A DNA stretch of 64,000 nt from DASQDN01 sp963833675 (GCA_963833675.1 CAWHYW010000022.1:248001-312000), one strand, 5' to 3'. Shown: positions 19,411 through 30,624, counted from the first letter of the stretch. Made by a program: numbers and translations. Notes: generated from the sequence alone by a model not told the origin.

Positions 19411-20577
19411 TTATATTTCTCGAAGCGCGTTCAGGATTTCCTTCTTGGCCGCCATACGCGCAGGGAAGATCCCGCCAATAGCTCCGAGGAAAACTGCGAA
19501 TGCAACACCCATGGCCATTATGAGCGGAGTGACTCGGAAGCTGAACGACGTCTCGCTAAAAGTGATGAAATTACCGAGTCCGGTAGTGATGTTGTTCAGC
19601 GGCAGTACGAGTATGCAGCCAATCAGGCCACCGAGCAGAGAAAGTAACAAGGATTCCAGAAAAAAACTCGTCAGAATACCGCCGCGAGAAAAGCCTAAGA
19701 CACGCAATGTGCCGACTTCCCGCGCTCGCCTGGCCACACTTGCATACATCGTATTCATCGCCGCAAAACAACTTCCTACCGCCATGATGATGGCGACGAA
19801 CGTCCCCAGAAATCGAATCGGCGCGGCCGAGACCATCTGGTTCTCGTAGTATTGCTGTTCCGTAATCGCGTCGACGTTAAGACGCTGGTCCGCCTTGAGC
19901 TCGTTGACGAGCGACTGGACCGTGACGCTATCGACTGCGCGAATCAGGATCGAGCTAAGGACGTCACTGCGATTGTAGTCCGCCGCAGCCTGATTGAGGT
20001 CAACGAACAGCTCGCTATTGACCGCGGACGATCCCTGGCTCATCACGCCGACAATTTCCCAATCGCCCTTACCGAAGTGCAGCTTGTCACCGATTTTCGT
20101 CCCGGGATATCGGGAGGGAATATTCCGGCCGACGACCACCTCGCGCCGGCCCGGAGTGAACCAACGGCCGGAGTCGATCTTGAGCCCATCTCGAATTTCC
20201 ACGCCAATCGGAGTGACCCCGCGCAGGTTAACGTTGTTGCCCGCAGGATTTTCGGGTGTCGGCAGAACGATGACCGTCACGAGTTCGAGTGAGGCCATCG
20301 GCTCACCGGATTTGCTTTTCGCGATGCCCGGTTTGAATTTCAAGTCCTGAAACACTGCCCTGCTCATTCCGCTGACGAGCTCTGAAGTCGAGCCCTTTCG
20401 GGTGACCAACACGTGATTCGGGTTTGCAGTAGCTTTGAAAGCCGTGCGAAGGCCTTCAACCAAGGCCAGAACCGAAAGCAGAACCGCAACTGTGAGGGCA
20501 ATTCCAAGCGCGGTCATGATAGTTGTGGTCTTGCGGACAATCAAGTTCCGCCAATTGTACGAGATTGGAATCGCCAT
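19411..20577 (-). CDS. ABC transporter permease, FtsX/MacB family (second permease)
   Basis: The 388-residue inner-membrane protein has an N-terminal helix (IMTALGIALTVAVLLSVLAL), a large periplasmic domain (about residues 50-250) and three C-terminal helices including FLESLLLSLLGGLIGCILVL and IMAMGVAFAVFLGAIGGIFP. The C-terminus PARMAAKKEILNALREI is the standard MacB/FtsX cytoplasmic end. It is two bases downstream of the other permease, with which it probably forms a heterodimer. Mechanotransmission-type activity on substrates in the periplasm is expected for the family. Confidence 0.92.
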   Translation of the reverse strand: MAIPISYNWRNLIVRKTTTIMTALGIALTVAVLLSVLALVEGLRTAFKATANPNHVLVTRKGSTSELVSGMSRAVFQDLKFKPGIAKSKSGEPMASLELVTVIVLPTPENPAGNNVNLRGVTPIGVEIRDGLKIDSGRWFTPGRREVVVGRNIPSRYPGTKIGDKLHFGKGDWEIVGVMSQGSSAVNSELFVDLNQAAADYNRSDVLSSILIRAVDSVTVQSLVNELKADQRLNVDAITEQQYYENQMVSAAPIRFLGTFVAIIMAVGSCFAAMNTMYASVARRAREVGTLRVLGFSRGGILTSFFLESLLLSLLGGLIGCILVLPLNNITTGLGNFITFSETSFSFRVTPLIMAMGVAFAVFLGAIGGIFPARMAAKKEILNALREI

Positions 20578-20579
20578 AT

Positions 20580-21731
20580 TTATCCGCTATACCGAAGGGA
20601 ATCGATGATATTGGTACGCGAAGCATTCCACGCCGGAATGATCGAAGAAACCAGACCGATGAATACCGCGATCGCAAGCAGAGCGGCAGCTACCGGCGGC
20701 ACGATTGTAAGGGTTTTGAGCTCAGCGAAAAATGCGGGCGCCTGACGAATTACCAGCGTAAGAAGCATTGCCAGCGAATAGCCAAGAAGGCCGCCGATGA
20801 ACGATAAAAAGGCAGCCTCGCCCAGTACGATCCCTAGGATTTCTCCCTGGGTGAAGCCCAGAGTTTTCAACACTCCGACTTCGCGGATTCGCTCGCGCAC
20901 GGACATGGCCATAGTATTGGCGGATACCAGGATGATCGTAAACGTAACGGCCGCGCAGATGCTGAGCAGGAACATCTTGACGTTTCCCATCATTGATATG
21001 AAGCCGAGTTGAAACGCCTTTTCCGATTCGGTACGAGTCTGGTCCGGCGCATTGCGAAACATGTCATCGATCGCGTTCGCAATCCGACCCGCGTCGTCCG
21101 GACTGTCCATAAGAATAGTGAATGTGCCGGCGAAATCCCGGCGCTTCGCGCTCAGGCTTTCAAACAGATACTGCACATTGAAGTACATTACGTCGTTCGC
21201 TTCCGTGAAGTCGAAGATCCCACGAATCGTGAAATCCAGCGTGACCGGGAAAATATCTCCTACCAGCGTCATGCGATCGCCGACTTTAAGGTTGAACTTG
21301 TCAGCAATGTCTTTACCGATAATGCAGCCGGTGCGGTCCGCGATGAAGGCTTTCTGTTGATCGGGAGGGACGTTGATTTCCGGCATGATGTTGAAGAAGC
21401 GATCGGGTTCGACGCCAAATCGCGCGAACATGTTCTTCGGTTCCTTGTAAACGCCGCCAAACCATTGCATGACCATTACCCCGCGTACGCCGCTGATTGT
21501 AGCTATCTTGTCGCGATACGCGACCGGCATTGCGTTCGCAAGCGAGATGCGATTTCGAGTGACCAGCCTGCGCGCCTGTTCAGGCGTCGGAGGTGTAAAA
21601 AAGAATGCATGATAGATCGCCATCAGCACGCCGAGCAGACATAACGAAGCTCCGACGCTGCAGATCGTCAAGATCGACCTCCGTCGATTTCGCATTGCGT
21701 TCTTGGCGATTAGCGGGAAGTAGCGCAGCAT
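20580..21731 (-). CDS. ABC transporter permease, FtsX/MacB family (first permease)
   Basis: The 383-residue protein has the same topology as its neighbour: an N-terminal helix (ILTICSVGASLCLLGVLMAI), a periplasmic MacB-PCD domain with VRGVMVMQWFGGVYKEPKN and DLKVGDRMTLVGDI-like segments, and three C-terminal helices ending IIPAWNASRTNIIDSLRYSG. It is the first gene of the leftward operon permease-permease-adaptor-ATPase. The two permeases are only distantly alike, so the transporter is likely heterodimeric. The frame is intact and the start is ATG at 21731. Confidence 0.92.
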   Translation of the reverse strand: MLRYFPLIAKNAMRNRRRSILTICSVGASLCLLGVLMAIYHAFFFTPPTPEQARRLVTRNRISLANAMPVAYRDKIATISGVRGVMVMQWFGGVYKEPKNMFARFGVEPDRFFNIMPEINVPPDQQKAFIADRTGCIIGKDIADKFNLKVGDRMTLVGDIFPVTLDFTIRGIFDFTEANDVMYFNVQYLFESLSAKRRDFAGTFTILMDSPDDAGRIANAIDDMFRNAPDQTRTESEKAFQLGFISMMGNVKMFLLSICAAVTFTIILVSANTMAMSVRERIREVGVLKTLGFTQGEILGIVLGEAAFLSFIGGLLGYSLAMLLTLVIRQAPAFFAELKTLTIVPPVAAALLAIAVFIGLVSSIIPAWNASRTNIIDSLRYSG

Positions 21732-21859
21732 AATTTTTCTCTAGAGAAGTCCAGTGTAGCGCTTCAAACTGTATGAATCCATCGACCGGGAGTTCGCGAA
21801 CCTGCTATTAAATCGATCGTTTGGAACGAGGGCCGCAGCTTTGTGCTAGCCTCTTCGCG

Positions 21860-22715
21860 ATGGCCCCTACTCGCGACTTCGGATCTCATCGAGCAGAGTT
21901 TCGGCGACTTCACGAGAGCGGCTGCTTTGCGATTCCCAACCCTTGGGACGTCGGGACTGCCCGATATCTTCATCATCTGGGCTTTAAGGCGCTCGCCACG
22001 ACGAGCGCCGGGCTCGCGTTTTCGCAAGGACTGCCGGATGCCGAATGGGAAACACCCATGGATGTTGTGCTCGATCACATTACTGAGATCGCTGCGCATG
22101 CCGGACTACCTGTTAACGCGGATTTTGAGGCCGGATACGCTCATGACCCGGAAGGAGTCGCGAAAAACGTCGGCCTTTGCATTCGAACTGGGTGTCGCCG
22201 GCCTTTCAATCGAGGATGCGACCGGCAACCAAGATAAGCCGCTTTATGACATGGATGTGGCCATAGAGCGCATCAAAGCAGCCCGAAGAGCCATCGACAT
22301 ATCCGGCGAAGATGTCCTCCTAACCGCTCGGACCGAGTGCTACTTGACCGGACATTCCCACCCACAAAAGGAATCTTTGACGCGTCTCGTGGCGTTTGCC
22401 GATGCGGGCGCTGACGTGCTGTACGCTCCCGGACCAACGCAACCGGCAGCGATTCAGGAGATCGTGAATGCTGTCAGCCCAAAACCGGTTAACGTCCTTG
22501 TCAGTGCGAATACTGGACTGAGCATGCCGGCGCTGGCCGATCTTGGCGTCCGTCGGGTCAGCCTCGGTTCGGCGCTCGCCCGAACCGCGTGGGGCGCATT
22601 TATTCGCGCAGCCAGAGAACTTGCGCAGCACGGATCCTTCTCTGGACTGGACGGGGCTGCGGCATTTTCAGATCTCAATGCATTCTTCCGGGAGGACCTG
22701 AAAGCGCGTTCCTGA
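21860..22715 (+). CDS. isocitrate lyase/PEP mutase superfamily enzyme (frameshifted)
   Basis: This is a TIM-barrel member of the isocitrate lyase/phosphoenolpyruvate mutase superfamily. It has IPNPWDVGTARYLHHLGFKA, TTSAGLAFSQGLPD, the metal-binding stretch VNADFEAGYAHDPE, GLSIEDATG and LLTARTECYLTG. A one-base break near 22170-22195 separates EGVAKNV from the continuation FAFELGVAGLSIED. The length of about 284 residues fits the small non-glyoxylate-cycle branch, often annotated as 2-methylisocitrate-lyase-like or oxaloacetate-decarboxylase-like. It lacks the long KKCGH loop of true isocitrate lyases, so the exact reaction is uncertain. The start ATG at 21860 matches the family N-terminus. 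Confidence 0.85.
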
Positions 22716-22793
22716 AAGACACCTCCGTTACAGATCTCACGGTGAATGCGAAACTTCCACTTCTCGGAACGATCAATCCTCAAGGAAATTACC

Positions 22794-23192
22794 ATGATCC
22801 TCGAACGAGCCAAACGCATTATCTCCGCAGCCGAAACCAAAGCCCGCGAAATCGGCCAGCCAATGAATATCGCCGTCGTTGACGAAGGAGGCAACCTGGT
22901 CTCTTTCGCACGCATGGACGGGGCCTGGTTGGGAAGCATCGACATCGCGATCAACAAAGCCTTCACTTCGAGAGCATTCGACATCGCGACCAAGGATCTT
23001 TCCAAGCTCAGTCAACCGGGCGAGGATTTCTTCGGCATCCATGTTTCCAATCACGGTCGAATCATGATCTTCGCTGGGGGCGTGCCTCTGAAGCACGATG
23101 GTAAGGTGATCGGCGCAATCGGCGTCAGCGGCGGCAGTGGGAAGCAGGATCAGACTGTCGCTGAAGCAGGAGCCGCTGCGCTTAATCCATAG
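22794..23192 (+). CDS. GlcG/HbpS family protein (DUF336)
   Basis: The 132-residue protein shows the family pattern: AKRIISAAETKAREIGQPMN, IAVVDEGGNLVSFARMDGAW, SIDIAINKAFTSRAF, a central GGVPL and the C-terminal GAIGVSGGSGKQDQTVAEAG. Members include heme-binding HbpS and glycolate-operon GlcG; many have no known function. ATG 22794 is chosen because it is preceded by AAGGAAA and fits the conserved length. It lies between the isocitrate-lyase-like gene and panB, with short gaps of 78 and 43 bases, and may be cotranscribed with them. Confidence 0.9.
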   Translation: MILERAKRIISAAETKAREIGQPMNIAVVDEGGNLVSFARMDGAWLGSIDIAINKAFTSRAFDIATKDLSKLSQPGEDFFGIHVSNHGRIMIFAGGVPLKHDGKVIGAIGVSGGSGKQDQTVAEAGAAALNP

Positions 23193-23235
23193 TTCTTCTA
23201 ACCGCGCACGCTTCGAGTCGGCGAAGATAGAGGAA

Positions 23236-24076
23236 ATGACAAAACAACGCGTGAAGGTTCGCGTTCCCGACCTCCTCAAAATGAAGCGTAGCGGGCAGAA
23301 GATTACAATGCTGACCGCGTACGACGCCACCATGGCGCTGCTTATCGACCGCGCCGGGATCGACGTGATTCTGGTTGGTGATTCGCTCGGCATGGTGGTG
23401 CTCGGGGAAGAAACCACTGTTTCGGTCACGTTGGACATGATGGTCCATCATTGCCGTGCAGTCGCGAACGGAGCTGCTACTGCGCTGGTGGTGGCCGATC
23501 TGCCATTCCTTACCTATCAGGCAAGCCCTGCTGACGCGATTCGCAATGCCGGCCGTCTAATGCAGGAAGGCCGTGCAACGGCGGTGAAGCTGGAAGGTGG
23601 CATCGCGGTCGCCGAAACCGTGCGGTCACTCGTGAACGCTGGGGTTCCTGTGATGGGCCATGTCGGTCTGCTGCCGCAATCGGTTCACCTGCTCGGCGGC
23701 TTTCATGCGGTCGGCAGGGATAGCACGGAGGCCGGGCAGATCCTGCGTGACGCACAAGCTCTGGAATCTGCGGGGGCATTCGCTGTCGTGCTCGAGTGCG
23801 TCTCCTCCGAGCTTGCCAGGCGTATAACCGATGAGCTTTCGATACCGACGATCGGAATCGGTTCGGGACGCGTATTGCGATGGACAGGTGTTGGTCAGCT
23901 ACGATGCCTTCGGCCTTTTTCAGGGCTTTGTACCGCGCTTTGTAAAACGCTACGCCAACCTCGGGGCGATGGTCACCGAAGCCGCGCAGTCCTATATAGA
24001 TGATGTGCGCAAGGGAAGCTTTCCCGGAGCTGAGCATTCTGTTTCGAGATCTCCCGCCGCAACGTTGGCAGAATGA
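23236..24076 (+). CDS. panB: 3-methyl-2-oxobutanoate hydroxymethyltransferase PanB (frameshifted)
   Basis: PanB makes ketopantoate from ketoisovalerate and methylene-tetrahydrofolate, the first committed step of pantothenate synthesis. Conserved segments are ITMLTAYDATMALLIDRAGI, LVGDSLGMVVLG, the active-site region VVADLPFLTYQAS, KLEGG, PVMGHVGLLPQSVHLLGGF and IGIGSG. A break near 23870 is followed in the next frame by CDGQVLVSYDAFGLFQGFVP and then FVKRYANL and the usual end. The ATG at 23236 has AGAGGAA upstream. The stop overlaps the panC start as ATGA. Confidence 0.95.
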
Positions 24077-24943
24077 CACAACTGCTGACGACGATCGCGC
24101 AGGTTCGCGAACATCTGGCGCCTGCGCGCAGGCAAAGTTCTAAGATCGGCTGCGTGCCGACGATGGGCGCTCTCCATTCCGGTCACGGATCTCTGATCGA
24201 ACGTGCACGGGCAGACGCACGACATCGTAGTCGTCACAATCTTCGTAAATCCGATTCAGTTTGATCGCAAGGAAGATTACGACCGATACGCGAAGAACCT
24301 CGATTCCGACCTGAGGTTTTGCGGGATCCGAGGTGTGGATCTCGTATTTGCTCCGTCCGTGGTGGAAATGTATCCCGAACCGCTCGCTACCTTCGTGGAG
24401 ACGCCTGAGTTGGCTCGTTATCTTTGCGGCGCTTCGAGACCAGGTCATTTTCGTGGAGTAGCTACAGTCGTTGCCAAGCTGTATAACATCGTTCAACCCG
24501 ACCTGGCTTATTTCGGTGAAAAGGACGCGCAACAGCTCGCCATAATTCGTCAGATGACGCGCGATCTGAATTTTCCGATTCGGATCGTGTCCGTTCCAAC
24601 GGTTCGTGAGCCTGACGGTCTCGCGCTGAGTTCGAGAAATCAAAGGCTCACACAGGAAGAAAGGCGAATCGCTCCCCTGATTCACCAGGCGTTAATGGAA
24701 GGCCAGAGGATGATCGAGAGCGGTGAACGACAGGCCTCGAAGGTAAAGCGCGAGGTGTTGCATCGTCTTGAGAATCAACCCGGGTTCCGCGTGGATTATG
24801 TCGATGTGGTGGACGCACAACGGATGCAGCCCGTCGATTCCATCACCAGTGATGTACGTATCGCTGCAGCCGTTTGGGTGGGAAACACACGCCTGATCGA
24901 TAATGTTCTTTCACTGATTCGAGATTCCTCGAACACCCTTTGA
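24073..24943 (+). CDS. panC: pantothenate synthetase PanC (frameshifted)
   Basis: PanC ligates pantoate and beta-alanine with ATP. The nucleotidyltransferase motif VPTMGALHSGHGSLIERAR (HxGH-type) is in the first frame. After a break near 24210 come VVVTIFVNPIQFDRKEDYDR, FRGVATVVAKLYNIVQPDLA, YFGEKDAQQLAIIRQM and the KMSKS-like LALSSRNQRLT. The joined length of about 290 residues is normal. Translation is coupled to panB by the ATGA overlap. Its last 33 bases overlap the convergent TPR gene. Confidence 0.95.
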
Positions 24944-25831
24944 GATAGAGTCCTGACGCTCTCTGTCGCGGGTGAGCATTGCCTTGTGCAGAGATGCTTC
25001 GCGCGCGGAATCTGCTTTGCGGCCTTCGCGAGCATAAGCCGTAGCAAGCTGGAAGTGGGTCTCGGGGTTGGCGGATTCGAGCCGGGCTGCAGTTTCAAGA
25101 GGTGGGATGGCTTCCTTGTAGCGTTTAGCGCCCATATAGGAACGGCCAAGTCCTAGGTGTGCATCGGCGTTGCCCGCGTCATATTCGACTGCTCGTGAGA
25201 AGTGCGCGATGGCTTCCTCAAATTTCTCATCTCGGCGCGCAAGCTCGCCAAGCACGAACTCGGCGCCCGCATTCGTCGGATTCACTTTCAGTTCAGCCTC
25301 GAATTCCTGCCGTGCCTTCTCTACCTGATCCGGGGTCTGGGGCTGCTTAGAGAGAAGGAGTCTGCCGAGGCGGAAGTGGATGCCCGCGACGTCGGGCTTG
25401 GATTCCAGAATCGCCTCGTATTCCTTGGCTGCGTCATCCCATTTGCCTTGAATCTCGAGAGCTTCCGCATTGAGCTGATGAACTTGATACGAGGATGGCG
25501 CCTTCGATAGCAAATCCTGCGAGGCGCGCATGGACAGATCGGAGTAGATGTGCGTCAGAACATACAGAACTTCGGGATCGGCTCCGAAATCCCGCTGGAG
25601 CACGTGGGCAAATCCGAGCGCGTCGGAGATCCGATTCAGCGCCATGGCGCACCGCACACCCGCCAACTGATAATCGCGTTTTAGCTGAGCATTCTGTGCA
25701 GATGCGCCTTTTAGAAGCGGAAGCGCTTCGACGCAATGTCCGGTCTGGGCCAGGCGCAAGGCGCGCGGTACAACCTGGCAGAGGAGCGGAGCCGCCATGA
25801 AGACCGCAAACCCACTCAGGATCCAGTTCAC
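24911..25831 (-). CDS. exported tetratricopeptide-repeat protein
   Basis: The 306-residue protein begins with a hydrophobic signal-like segment (ILSGFAVFMAAPLLCQVVP). It continues as at least five TPR units, for example WDDAAKEYEAILESKPDVAG, FEEAIAHFSRAVEYDAGNAD and RYKEAIPPLETAARLESANP. It starts at GTG 25831, 22 bases after the stop of the TonB-dependent receptor upstream, so the two are likely cotranscribed. Such TPR partners are common beside acidobacterial Oar-like receptors, but their role is not established; a periplasmic scaffold or assembly role is an inference. The frame is intact. Confidence 0.85.
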   Translation of the reverse strand: MNWILSGFAVFMAAPLLCQVVPRALRLAQTGHCVEALPLLKGASAQNAQLKRDYQLAGVRCAMALNRISDALGFAHVLQRDFGADPEVLYVLTHIYSDLSMRASQDLLSKAPSSYQVHQLNAEALEIQGKWDDAAKEYEAILESKPDVAGIHFRLGRLLLSKQPQTPDQVEKARQEFEAELKVNPTNAGAEFVLGELARRDEKFEEAIAHFSRAVEYDAGNADAHLGLGRSYMGAKRYKEAIPPLETAARLESANPETHFQLATAYAREGRKADSAREASLHKAMLTRDRERQDSISKGVRGISNQ

Positions 25832-25852
25832 GGCGCCTCCGCATTCATCAGG

Positions 25853-28800
25853 TCAATAGTACAGCTTTAGGCCGAACTGTATGTTGCGAGGCCCCTGCGA
25901 ACTTTGTAGTAATCCCAGTCCTGTCCCGAGACCAGTGCCTGGGGAATTGAGTATGGGTGTATTTGTCAGGTTTAAGAACTCACCCCTAAACTCCAGTCGT
26001 GTCCTTTCGGTAATAGTGAATTGCTTCAGGAAGCTCAGATCCAGCGAACTCAATCCTGGACCTCGCACTGTTCCCACCCCGCAACTTCCGAATGTATGCG
26101 GGCTCGGGTCCGCATAAGACTTAGGGTCAAACCATTGATAGCCGCCGGACGGAGAGTTTTGTGTTCCGAACACGTTGGCAGGCGCTACACAATTCGCGCG
26201 GGCTCCTCGAGAATTTGTCCCGGACGCGTCACCCGCAGAGATGGTTAGCGGGAAACCGCCGTGCAGGCTGTAGATGCCGCTCATGGACCAGTTGCCGACG
26301 ACCGCATCGACAACTTTGTTCATGTCGCTACCGTATTTTCGGCCGCGGCCAAATGGTAAGTCATAGACTGCATAGGTTGTGAGGAGATGGGTGACATCGT
26401 AGTAGCAAGGGCCCCACTCCGCTTTCTTGTCATAGAGATTTTGCCAGTAAGGCGACGTCGGCGTAGTCTGGCCACCCCAGGATCCGTAATAACCGCTCGA
26501 ATCCGTCATGCACTTTGAGTATGTGTAGGCGACCTGATATTGCAGACCGTTGCTGTACCGTTTCTGTAGCGTCGCCTGCAGCGCGTCATATCGCTGATTA
26601 CCGTTTGCCTCCGTTCCCGAAATCTGCGCGATGCTTGCGAGAGCCGGATTGCCGGATAAGTAGGGGCTCGGAGAAACGGACCCGTCCGAATTCAGACGTA
26701 GCTGGGCGTAAGGCATCGGCACGGCTAAATGAGTGCCTTTTTGTCCTACATAGCCAACCTGAAGGGTGGTGCTTTGTCCGAACTGCTGCTGTAAGGAGAA
26801 GTTCCACTGATTAACTGCCGCCGGCCGAATATTCGGATCCCAGAGCCGAATGTTAGCCCCTGCGAATGGATCGTTAGGCGATGACAATACCGTGAGGCCC
26901 TGCGAACTGCGGGAAAGCGGCAACGCAAGATTCGTGGAATCGTACCGAGTATCGAATTCCTGATTCAACGGAGGATTCAACGGCAATCGCAAGTTGGTGC
27001 CGGTTCCTTCGAGATAACTCGATAGCGTATACGCACCCCTGATTACGAACGTGCCGTGGAACGTACCGGGCGTGTAAGCGAAACCGATCCGCGGCTGAAA
27101 ATCCAGACCCCAGTTGTACGAGTTGTACAGCGCCCGGCTATTGGAGTAGTAGTTGCTCTTCCCCGCATACTGAATCTCTCCCGTGAACGGCGCGAAATTC
27201 ACCTGCCGGTCCGCCACCTCGACCCACGGCGTTGTATTTTCGTAGCGCAAGCCGAGGTTTAGCGTAAGGTTCTTCATAACGCGCCAGTCGTCCTGGACAT
27301 AGAGCGAGTAGACGGTATCGCGGTGACCCCAGGTACCGGTATTGACGCCGCGGCCCAGTTCCGTCGGCAGCCCAAGGAAGAAGTCGGCTTCGCCTGATCC
27401 GGCGGTTCCGCTCGCGACTGCTCCTGAGTTCGGCCCGGCTGTGTACTTGCCTGCGTAAGTCATGAATCCCGTCCGGCCATTGTTGCCGGCATAGAACGTA
27501 TTGAGGTATCGCTTCATCACTTGAAAGCCGGCGTGAACGACATGGGTGCGATAGCTCGCCAGGAAGGTGTCACCGATCTGGGAAACAGTGTTGGCAAACA
27601 GTTGTTGGGTACCGATGTTGCCGCTGCCAATGCCACTGATCACGGCAGAGTTAAAGTTCAATGCCAGAAGGCCGGCGCTGCGATCATTTACGCCGGCGAT
27701 CCCAAGGTCCTGTGCGACATTCCCAAGTCCATTGTCTACACCTCCGTTATTTACCTTGACGTAGTTGATGCCAACCCGGAACTCGTTTACGAAACTAGGC
27801 CCCAACGTGCGCGTCCAGTTAACGACGCCACCTTGCGTTACGTTGTCGTTAAAAGCCCCGAAGATCAATGGAAAGGAGTTAGTCGATGGGTTCGACTGGC
27901 TGCTTTGCGAGTAGCGTACGAAAAGGCGGTCCTTGTCCGAGGCGGTCGCATCGACTTTGATATCACCCTGATCGCCGTGATTTTGGCTGCGGGTCGTGTT
28001 CAGGTAATTGTTTTGAAGCTGGCCATTGATCGGCAGCCGGATAATTACTCGAAGCAAACAGGTTCCGCGCAACCGGATCGAGCAGGGTTAACGGAATGCG
28101 GTTATTTGGAAACGGCGCACGGTTGCCGTTCGCATCTACCGAGAACGGATTGTATAGCTGAATTCCCCGCTCCGTCAGGAGCTGCGAAAAGTCACCTTGC
28201 CGCTCCGCCGCCGTGAAAACGCTGATCGTTCCTACTGACGCAGGGCGATTGAACCTGGAGCCCTGATAGTCGGCGAAAAAGAACAGCTTGTTTTTGACGA
28301 TTGGTCCGCCTACAGAGCCACCGAACATGTTCCAGCGAATAGGCTCTCTGGGAATCTGCGTTCCCGCAGTCGGAGCGCTCCATTTGTTTTCCCATTTGTT
28401 CGCATTTAGGACATCGTTGCGGAAGAACTCGAAAAGACTGCCGTGAAGTTCATTGGTTCCGGATTTGAGCGATACGCTGACGATGCCTCCCTGGAAATTC
28501 CCGAATTCAGCGGAAGCATTCTGCGTAATCATGTTGAACTCCTGGATGGCATCGGGACTGGGAGAGTAACCAACTAGATTGTCTGAGACTTGGTTATTGT
28601 CCACACCATCCAGCAGGAAATTATTGGCTTGCTCGCGATTACCGTTCACGTACGGGCGGCCGCCAAACGCTGTCAGGCTGCCGCTGTCTTTAAGCGTGCC
28701 GGGATTGGGATTGACCGATCCCGGCGCAAGCAGGGTCAACTGGACATAATTGCGAGTTGCCAACGGCAGAGTAACGTTGGTTCTTGAATTGATTACAGTA

Positions 28801-29210
28801 CCCAGTTCAGTCGTTTCCGTCTGCAGCAGCGGCGCGGCGGCATTGACATCGACAGTCTCCGTCACCTGGCCGATTCGCATTTGAAAATCCACTCGAGCAT
28901 TCTGGTTGAGCTGGAGTTCCAGTCGGGTCACGGCCGTCTGGAATCCCGAAACTTCCGCACGGACTTCATAAGTTCCCACCGGAACCCGAGGAAGCGTGTA
29001 GGCTCCATCCTGATTCGTAACCACCTTGAACGTTGTGCCGCGATCAACGTCCTTTGCAGTGACGGTCGCATTGCCGATAGGAGCGTCAGATGGATCTGCC
29101 ACACGGCCGAAAATACCGCCGGTGACCTGCTGCGCGGTCATAGTTCCGCTGAATATTAGAACGAAAGTGGCCAATCCGGCCAAAGAGCGCGGTGAAGTTA
29201 TACGTTGCAT
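25853..29210 (-). CDS. Oar-like TonB-dependent receptor 1 (frameshifted)
   Basis: This is an outer-membrane protein of about 1115 residues. The signal peptide (SLAGLATFVLIFSGTMTAQQ) is followed by a carboxypeptidase-regulatory beta-sandwich (GGIFGRVADPSDAPIGNATV, GAYTLPRVPVGTYEVRAEVS), a plug region (NNFLLDGVDNNQVSDNLVGY) and a large beta-barrel ending LQSSQGPRNIQFGLKLYY with the aromatic C-terminal residue. A break near 28040 divides the gene. It belongs to the acidobacterial receptor family annotated as carboxypeptidase-regulatory-like or Oar-like; ligands are unknown. ATG 29210 is preferred over the TTG at 29222. A TPR gene follows 22 bases downstream and a putative membrane-bound regulator diverges upstream. 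Confidence 0.9.
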
Positions 29211-29436
29211 AGACCCGTCCAAAGCTGGAGTATTTGAGGCTTTCCGTTGAGCCTCTGCGAGATCTAGTAGGCTCCTCGTCCTAATGGTTGTCTAGTACAG
29301 AACTGCTGTGCTACCGTTTCGCAACATGTTCTGAACGTTGTGTATCTGATTGCTAAAGGGAGCCTTACGGCTGTGTTCGGGGAATGCTAAAATTCGGACA
29401 TCTGGGACGACGCCGCTCGTCTAAGGAGTCCGTTGA

Positions 29437-30624
29437 ATGCCTCAAAGTGTACGGGAACGAACTACCCGGCACGGTGCTGTAGAAGAAACAGCAGTACGCG
29501 AGGAATTACAGCGAATACTTGAAAGCGGGGAATTCAGTTCCAGCAAACGTTGCCAGGAATTTCTCCGCTACGTGGTGGATAAGACTCTTTCCGGTCACGC
29601 GGAAGATCTTAAAGAGAGAACAATTGGTGTAGAACTGCTGGGCCGCCCGACGACCTACGAACCCAGCATCGATGCGAGCGTACGGGTCAAGGCCGGAGAG
29701 GTACGCAAACGGCTCCATCTTTATTACAACGGTGCCGGCGTGCACGATGGAGTACGTATTGACCTGCCGGCTGGTGGTTACGTCCCAGAGTTCTTTCCTG
29801 CCGCGGCGCCGGTTGTCGCGGCACCCTCAAAGGAAACAACCTTCCAAAGCTCGAAGTCACGCCAGCCATGGGTTCTTGCTGGATTCGTAATTACTTTGGT
29901 CGGCGTGGTGCTTTGGTTTTCCCGTTGGCAGACAGAGTCGGCCGCCTTACAGCGCTTTTGGGCTCCAGCGCTTAACGATGATTCGCCCGTGCTGCTCTGC
30001 GTTTCGCCCGTACCGGTGTATGGTCTTCACCCGGATGTCGAGGCCGGCGCGAGGAAGATTTCCGGCCTGGACGATTTCATACCCCTGCCGAATAACTTTA
30101 TTGGCCGGGGAGATGTTTTGGCATTGGGCCGTCTCACCTCAATGTTCGGAGAACTGGGCCACAAATATCGGATTCGGATGGGCAATGAGGTTTCCTTTCA
30201 CGATCTCAAGGATTCGCCGTTAGTATTGATCGGCTACTCCTATACGAAATGGAATGAGTTAAACAGGGGATTGCGCTTCTTGATCGACACCTCCCATCGT
30301 CCGGCGGCAATTACGGACGGCGGCAAAGTGACCGAATGGGTGTTACCGACTGAGAAGCCGGATCGCAGTACGGACGAGGATTACGCGATCATCACTCGCT
30401 TGCTCCATCCTGACACGGGAGAACTGCTAGTGAGTTTAACTGGAATTACACAGTACGGTTCGGAAGCCGCGTCTGATTTGGTAACCGATACCGGTCGATT
30501 GCAGCAAGCATTGGACACCTTGCCCGCAGGTTGGGAGAAAAAGAATTTGCAATTGGTGCTGCGCGTTCGTGTGATCTCCGGCGCTCCTGGCTCCTCCGTA
30601 ATCGTGGCGAGCCACCTGTGGTGA
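29437..30624 (+). CDS. membrane-anchored putative regulator (N-terminal basic winged-helix-like domain, TM, C-terminal sensor)
   Basis: The protein has 395 residues. Residues about 17-120 match a recurrent but poorly characterised N-terminal domain seen before TPR or cyclase modules in several phyla (ELQRILESGEFSSSKRCQEF, VRVKAGEVRKRLHLYY, VRIDLPAGGYVPEF). Its basic helix and hairpin suggest a winged-helix DNA-binding fold, but that is inference. A single membrane helix follows (about 145-162, WVLAGFVITLVGVVLWF). A C-terminal domain of about 230 residues (DVLALGRLTSMFGELGHKYR, SPLVLIGYSYTKWNELNRGL) should then be periplasmic, as in ToxR/CadC. It diverges from the TonB receptor across 226 bases, has an AAGGAG site eight bases before ATG, and its stop overlaps the SDR start (TGATG). 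Confidence 0.7.
   Translation: MPQSVRERTTRHGAVEETAVREELQRILESGEFSSSKRCQEFLRYVVDKTLSGHAEDLKERTIGVELLGRPTTYEPSIDASVRVKAGEVRKRLHLYYNGAGVHDGVRIDLPAGGYVPEFFPAAAPVVAAPSKETTFQSSKSRQPWVLAGFVITLVGVVLWFSRWQTESAALQRFWAPALNDDSPVLLCVSPVPVYGLHPDVEAGARKISGLDDFIPLPNNFIGRGDVLALGRLTSMFGELGHKYRIRMGNEVSFHDLKDSPLVLIGYSYTKWNELNRGLRFLIDTSHRPAAITDGGKVTEWVLPTEKPDRSTDEDYAIITRLLHPDTGELLVSLTGITQYGSEAASDLVTDTGRLQQALDTLPAGWEKKNLQLVLRVRVISGAPGSSVIVASHLW

Noticed and set aside
27521..28216. 231-residue open frame on the + strand
   Set aside because: Antisense to TonB receptor 1; its length comes from the frameshifted region of that gene, and it has no domain features.
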